A stretch of 64,000 nt of DNA, from the NCBI GenBank assembly GCA_963556495.2, contig OY747721.1, positions 9,148,149-9,212,148 of the forward strand. Reading direction: 5' to 3'. Shown here piece after piece: positions 58,590 to 64,000 of the stretch. How positions within the stretch are numbered: the stretch's first letter is position 1; every line of letters starts with the position of its first letter. This DNA comes from Valencia hispanica (lineage: Eukaryota > Chordata > Actinopteri > Cyprinodontiformes > Valenciidae). Made by a program: the position numbers and the translations under genes. The notes under the pieces were generated by a model that saw only the letters and a program-made list of their open reading frames with translations, was not told where the DNA came from and ran no database searches.

Positions 58590-58683
58590 TTCAGGGTATT
58601 TAACTCTGGACAAGCCTTTGGACAGGGAGTCTCTGGATCATTACATCCTGATGGTCACAGCCTCAGACGGACACCCAGATGGA
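58590..58683 (+). CDS. pcdh15: pcdh15 exon: EC6, second part
   Basis: 94 bases. One base completes asparagine, then 31 codons to GGA before [26 protein letters not shown], then [11 protein letters not shown], carries the cadherin LDRE and the ASDGxPDG strand typical of EC6 in protocadherin-15. The acceptor TCTATCTTCAG is good. Confidence 0.96.
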
Positions 58684-59087
58684 GTAAGAAACTCAGCTGT
58701 GCCACACCAATGTTAACTGTCTCTCCTGACTTGAGTTGTTTTACAGCCATTGAACAACATTAAATCAATGCTGGAAGTAAAATACTGCAAACAACACATT
58801 TTGTATTATGTGGAAGGAGGCAGCTTTGAAAATACTTAACATTTATGAACATTTGTGAATTATTTAAAAAAAAAGGTTAAAAAAGTTAATGACAAAATAT
58901 GTGTAATGACTTCAATCACTGGCTGGATAGACTTTTGCCCAAACAATGACCAGAACAGGGAGCATACCAAAAGTGATCTACTTTTATTCCATTGCAGATA
59001 CTATTAGTTTTCATCATGCATAGGAGTCACCATCATCCTACTTTTGTCTTCATTGTTCTGCAGCTGCCCCATGACATTCCCTTAGAG

Positions 59088-60420
59088 CAGTGAACGTCAA
59101 CTTGTGGCCCGCAGGCCATGCCTGGTGACGCCAGAGCTTTCCACCCAGCCACCCAATATTAGTAAATCAGAAATAGAGAAAAATGTATGTCCTGTTATTT
59201 TATAAAACAAACTGAAAAAAACAGCCTTTAATCAGAAATGACTACAAACTCATTATTCTCATTCGACATTTCTTTTTTTATTATTTTACCTGCTTTTCTT
59301 AGAATGTCCGTTCTTGAGCTTCCCTCTATAATAGCGCATAATCTCGGTTTCTCAATGACAAAAAATGCTCACGGGAGTAAAGCAAGACATGTACCAGTAA
59401 GCAATATGAACTCGCTTGGTAGGCAGAGCCAACTAAAGGAATTATAATTAATGTGTTTTTTGGCAAACAGCAAAAAAATAAAGGAAACTGAAAATAATAT
59501 TAAGCAGGACAGCAAAAACACAAAAAAAATTCTTTACATAATAAATTAACAGTCTGTAATACTATTTAAAAAAAAATACTATCAACAGTGGTGGTTGCGC
59601 TACTAAAACCACACTAAAGTACTAAAAAGACAGCGAACGCTTAAGGCCACTAAAACACTCCGAACACGAGTAGCAATAAAGACTGCTGAAGAGACAACAG
59701 GCCTGAGAAAAAGAACAAAAGTTTTTTTTAAACATTGTACCATTCCTCTTCACTTAGCTCGGGATAAGTTGCAGCCAGGCACCGTGAGCGGAGAGAAGGT
59801 GGATGCGGAGCGCCGGAGGAGCCTGCCATGCGGCAACCGCGTGTTGCTGAAGAGCAAAGAAGGGGAAAGAAAAGCAGACAAATAAAAGCACAGGCCTCAG
59901 CTATTAGAAATTTGACTCTTCACAAATTAAAGTAGCCCATAATCCCACAAATAATTTTAAAAAAATTAAACAAAGAAAATCACAAGACTGAAATACTCAC
60001 ATTTGGTTAACAGGATAAGTCACATTTCCCCTCCGATTCTGTCCTCCTAACATCGGGCTTGGCAGCAGTCAGGCGTATGTGTAAGTAGTTTTCCAAAGAC
60101 TGGTTTGACAGGCAATTCCTCTAATGCCTCTTTATAGAGTTCATTTTTTAACACACAGCTTCACAGGTGTATGCTGATCCGAACATGGTGAGCACAGAAA
60201 TGGCCAGTGTCTTCAGTGTGACATACTGTTGGGAACAAGCCAAGCAAAAAGCGCTCAAGCTTTCAGGACCACAGAGAGCTGCCTTCATGTCACCTGCAGT
60301 CTGGATTTCAGTCAGTTCACTTTGAATAGCTGCCTCATCCAGCGGCATCACCTTTCTGATAGTGGGGTCACGCACAAATCCAATGACATCCCTGGAAACC
60401 AGCTCCTTGCTGTGTTAGTT
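59088..60420 (-). pseudogene. hAT transposase relic, C-terminal dimerisation domain
   Basis: The minus strand 60375-60148 encodes QQYVTLKTLAISVLTMFGSA and YTCEAVC. After a stop it continues KMNSIKR, the pattern of the hAT C-terminal (hATC) domain of ZBED5-type transposases: QxYPxLKxLAxxVLTMFGSTYxCE followed by FSxMNxIK. At 59088 a CAGTGAACGTCAACTTGTGG start looks like a hAT terminal sequence on the element's 3' side. A stop replaces the expected residue after the CE motif, and the N-terminal part is not recognisable. The edge at about 60420 is approximate. Confidence 0.7.
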
Positions 60421-62004
60421 TGCCGTTTTGTTTCTTTTCTCTTCATTATCCATCTATTAGTCAGGTATCAAAAAAAATTTGCTTCAATAAAAAAATAAAA
60501 ACATAAACTTATATTTCTCCAACTGTCAATAAATACGTAAGGTGATGGTAATGGGATAATACGCATAATAATGTCCCTGACCTTGTATCATAGACTTGCA
60601 TAAACAACTAAGTTAAATAAAAAGGACAAAAAGGGAAAAAGACTTCAGTGGTGTTCAAGACCCCCCTGTGGTTTTCTGCCTTCCTATAACTAGGCCTTGA
60701 AACACACATGTTAACACACAATTTGTCAACCAGTCTCTAGAGCTTGATGATGGGTGTATTATCGTTGCATCCCAAAGGACATAAAGTTAGAAAAATTGCT
60801 AAAAATAGTTAAAATATGTTTCTTCTTGCCACTGCAATATATATTGAATATGAGGCAGATATGAGTTTCAGAAAGAGAAGAATGTATGAGCTACCCAGCA
60901 ACAGAAGACCATTCAGGTAAAAAAACTTAAAAAAAAGAAGAATGGTAGACTGGATAATAGATGCATTACACTGACCATTTAATCAGTATCACCCAAAAGG
61001 CCTTGGGTTGTCTGTTGGCTACATGTGCACACACATACACACCTGTTTGTGTCTCATATTATTAAATGTCCTGTTGTGAGAATGTCAGACTACAAAGTGC
61101 CTAATTGGCTGTTTGGCCATTGAATCGATCATTCTGCCACAGAATGAGAGCTATAAAAGTTGGTACAATGAACCTATCCTACTGGAAAAGACACTATTCC
61201 TTAGATGCAATTTAAACTTTACCGCAGAACTGCTTGAAGAAGCCAAATTATATTTTGTGTGCTTTACAGGGTGTAAATCAATCGGCTTTAAGCTCTCTCT
61301 ATTCTAAGGACTCTAAAAATAATTTTAAAAAATGATGCCAGCTTCCCATTTAAAAACCTTGGACGAAATTAGCAAAAGCAATTCAACTTATAACTGACAG
61401 ATGTAAACAGCTACAGGTATGGATAATAGAAAAAAATCTGTTTTATTATGAATATACTATAGAACATAAAATGATTTAATTGCTTTAATGTAAAGCAGAA
61501 AAGCAGATATTAGAAGATATTATACCATTTTTTGTAGGACAGTCAACTGATATGCAGTGCACATCAACAATGGGGAAAGGGGCAGCCCTGTGTGATTCCT
61601 TGCAGAAGACAACAGGAGAAGACTTTGGTCATTTTGTCACTTTCTCTTGCATCTGTTTAAAGTAACTTTTAATCAAAGGGTAAAGGAAATTTTAGATACT
61701 TAGAAAATGAAAACCCTAATTTAAGTTGCTTTAAATGACTAAGATTAATAATAATGACAAGTGGTTCATTTGGCTATTAATTAACTGCAGTTTATTTGTT
61801 AGGTTTTTTTTTTACTTCAAACCCACCTTGATACGATTGCTTTACTGCGGGTAGGCAAACTAATTATCAAAGTAACGTAGAAACGTTGGGGAAATAAATC
61901 TGAAGGATACCTTTAAAAAGCAGAGTTTGCTTCTAGGCTAACAAGTCCAATAAAGCACTCATACAGACAACAATTCTAGACTAGAAGGCGGAAAAGCTTT
62001 AGAA

Positions 62005-62486
62005 CAGGGGTCTTAGACCTTAATAATCCAAAGAGTAATTTTTTCTCTCAGTCCAGCTAAGTAAAACCTGTTTAGAGCACCAAATCTTTTATGACCTTTT
62101 AAAAAAAGATTGTTATTAATTTTTAAATATCTACCTAAAGAAAATGTAGCATTTTTTAAGCCCCACAATTTTATTTCTATTTTGAAGTTTTAAAAGACAG
62201 AACGACATACTTTTTTTTTTTTGCAAAAAAAGTGGATGAATACATTTTATTTTATGTGGTGTTGATATTTGTGTAAAATTATGTTTTTAAAAAAGTACAG
62301 TTTTTAACCTAATGAAAAGAAAAATAGATCTAAAAATATGTTACAGGTGTTAGAAATTTGATGCAATTATTCCATTTGTTATTTCTATATTTAAAACATT
62401 AGTTGTTTCTTTACCATTTTTAGGAGCGATTGTGGAAGGTCTAAAGCACCACTTGCTGCCCCAGAGCCGCAGGTTGCAGACCTTGG
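62005..62486. mobile_element. Non-autonomous hAT-type element
   Basis: The left end reads CAGGGGTCTTAGACCTTAAT and the right CCGCAGGTTGCAGACCTTGG, imperfectly inverted, like a common fish MITE with CAGGGGTCTGCAACC ends. About 480 bases, AT-rich inside, without coding sequence. I could not find a target duplication. Confidence 0.6.
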
Positions 62487-62599
62487 GACGGATATCTAAG
62501 CAGATTTACCAAGAGTTTTAATATTGGGTTTCAGCTGCAATTAATAGAAAAACAAAGCAAATTTTTGTAAATGTGTGCGTGTTTTGTGTTATTTTGTAG

Positions 62600-62728
62600 A
62601 CCTCCACTGCAATGGTGAACGTGGTGGTGACTGATGTGAATGACAACGATCCAGTGTTCAACTCTTCACTGCCAGTGAATCTCACTGTCACTGAGGAGCA
62701 GGGTAATGCTTTCGTTGGAGAGATCATG
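62600..62728 (+). CDS. pcdh15: pcdh15 exon: end of EC6, EC6-EC7 linker, start of EC7
   Basis: 43 codons, phase 0 at both ends, between TTATTTTGTAG and [26 protein letters not shown] contains the canonical VTDVNDN linker. The EC7 start [20 protein letters not shown] carries two sequons (NSS and NLT). The acceptor is weaker than the others (few pyrimidines) but the peptide match leaves little doubt. Confidence 0.97.
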
Positions 62729-64000
62729 GTAAGGAGATTCTCCATAGAATACTTTGACGAGATAAATCCTAAACGTAAAACACACAATTACTTCTTTAAT
62801 GAGGTCCCTGTGTGAAAACAAAGGACATGGATGTGTTGATTATGTACTCCTACAAGGCTGTGTACTTTTTTGAGCTGTTAATGAGCAATAATTTGTACTT
62901 TTAATAATGACACTTGAACAAAAACATGATAATTAAGAAAAATTAATCAGACTGTTTCAACAACTTCCTGATTGCACAATTTAAAAGCCTAGCAGGGGGG
63001 CAGTCAATGACAGATTACTTTTGTCTGTATTTCTCAAATGACAAAGTTCAGCTCATTTTAGAGTGGCAACAGCACACATCTTTTTATTGGAGTTTTAACC
63101 ATCTGTTGGATTTCGACATATTGCTTTAAGGACTAAAAGCATAACATCTTTAGAATGTTCCTTTTTATTTACAATCTCATTTTGGGTTCATATTTACAAA
63201 TTTCATAGCATTATACTCATTGATTTACAAATGATTTCAATGTTATTTTAGTTGTGATGAAAATAAATAAATGCTGTTAAAAGAAACAAAAGTCCACTCA
63301 TAATTCATGCCAAAGCTATTCTGTGCAGTTAGCTTACAAACAATGACTTACTGCTAAACAAGATGGGATTTGTGAGCAACTTTGGTTAAACACACATAGC
63401 TATTTAAATATTATATTCAACGAATTTCATCAATTTGTCTTCTGATTTGTAAAAGAAAAATTATTATATTTGTATCTCCTACAGGAATAAGCTTTTGTCT
63501 GTTTTTAACCTGCATGCTCTCCTGTTACATTTATCTGCTGTGACAACTACAAATTAAGGTCAAATGAGTTTGTGGTAGCAGTAACTTTCAAACTGTTGAG
63601 TACCCCTGAATATAAGTTGCACCAGCTAAATTTTAAAAGAAAATACATTTTGTACATATATAGGACACATATTGTAAGCAGCAGCTTTTCATGCTGTAAC
63701 TGAGATATTTACACAAAAAGATATACAGAAGATTTTTTTTGTTTTAATGAAAACGCTTTAATTTATTGTGCTTTTTTTCAAACTCTGAAAAACTTGGCAG
63801 TACGGCACCAATAGGTATCAACCCAACACCAACACGACAGTAGCGTGCCTGGTTAGAAAATAAAACACTGCTCCAATACGACCTTACCATGCCTGGTTAG
63901 AAAATAAAACTTTAGCCATTGGTCATTGGTCACTATCATCATCTTCCTCTTGCGCACTAAAGTCAATGTCTCACCATCGATTTATTGATGCCAAGCTTAT
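62729..64000 (+). other. pcdh15: Partial pcdh15 intron at the window end
   Basis: It starts with GTAAGG. The next exon, expected to begin with the EC7 DPDAG-type motif, is not found before 64000. The sequence is AT-rich, with no gene or repeat I recognise. Confidence 0.85.

Larger units (their letters stand above)
58684..62599 (+). other. pcdh15: pcdh15 intron, 3.9 kb
   Basis: The donor is GTAAGA and the acceptor TGTTATTTTGTAG. A decayed hAT gene and a small hAT-type element are listed separately. In 58684-59087 and 60421-62004 I see nothing nameable. Confidence 0.85.

Noticed and set aside
1..64000. CRISPR arrays, operons, bacterial promoters or phage genes
   Set aside because: The window is a vertebrate intron-exon landscape. 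No regularly spaced direct repeats or prokaryotic gene organisation are present.

Overview
The window is one strand of a vertebrate protein-coding gene spread over about 62 kb, almost all of it intron. Twelve internal exons on the + strand, with consensus splice sites and matching phases, add up to 1,515 coding bases (505 codons). They read as the end of extracellular cadherin repeat EC2 through the start of EC7 of protocadherin-15 (pcdh15), the lower tip-link cadherin of hair cells and a photoreceptor cadherin. Neither the first nor the last exon of the gene is in the window. Which teleost paralogue this is (pcdh15a or pcdh15b) cannot be decided from this stretch.

The organism is a ray-finned fish, most likely a percomorph. 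The introns carry Rex3 (RTE-clade) LINEs with GATG-type tails, L2-clade LINEs ending in repeats of TTGCC, tRNA-derived SINEs of teleost type, and many Tc1-like and hAT relics. The background is AT-rich.

Layout: 1-864 upstream intron; exon 865-1035; an 18.5 kb intron with four L2-clade fragments, a Rex3 copy inside a GC-rich LINE tail, and Tc1-like relics; exon 19578-19686; an intron with a tRNA SINE and a Rex3 copy with a 15-bp target duplication; exon 23564-23676; an intron with two well-bounded hAT elements, one carrying a Rex3 copy and the other sitting inside a Tc1-like element; exon 30326-30532; a 9.8 kb intron with a near full-length L2 LINE whose two reading frames are open (about 34799-39095); exon 40379-40513; then eight more exon/intron steps with shorter introns to 62728, holding further DNA-transposon relics; and a final partial intron to 64000.

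The gene and the repeats are functionally separate: the exons encode consecutive pieces of a calcium-binding ectodomain and the repeats sit only in introns. The most interesting material is in the repeats. The long L2 element has an ORF1 with an esterase-like fold signature but apparently lost catalytic residues. Its ORF2 has no AUG before the endonuclease domain and lies in frame with ORF1. A short 3' hairpin is shared by L2 copies, a tRNA SINE and other families, with one paired (compensatory) base change between copies. A second SINE ends like Rex3, so two SINE/LINE partnerships may coexist here.
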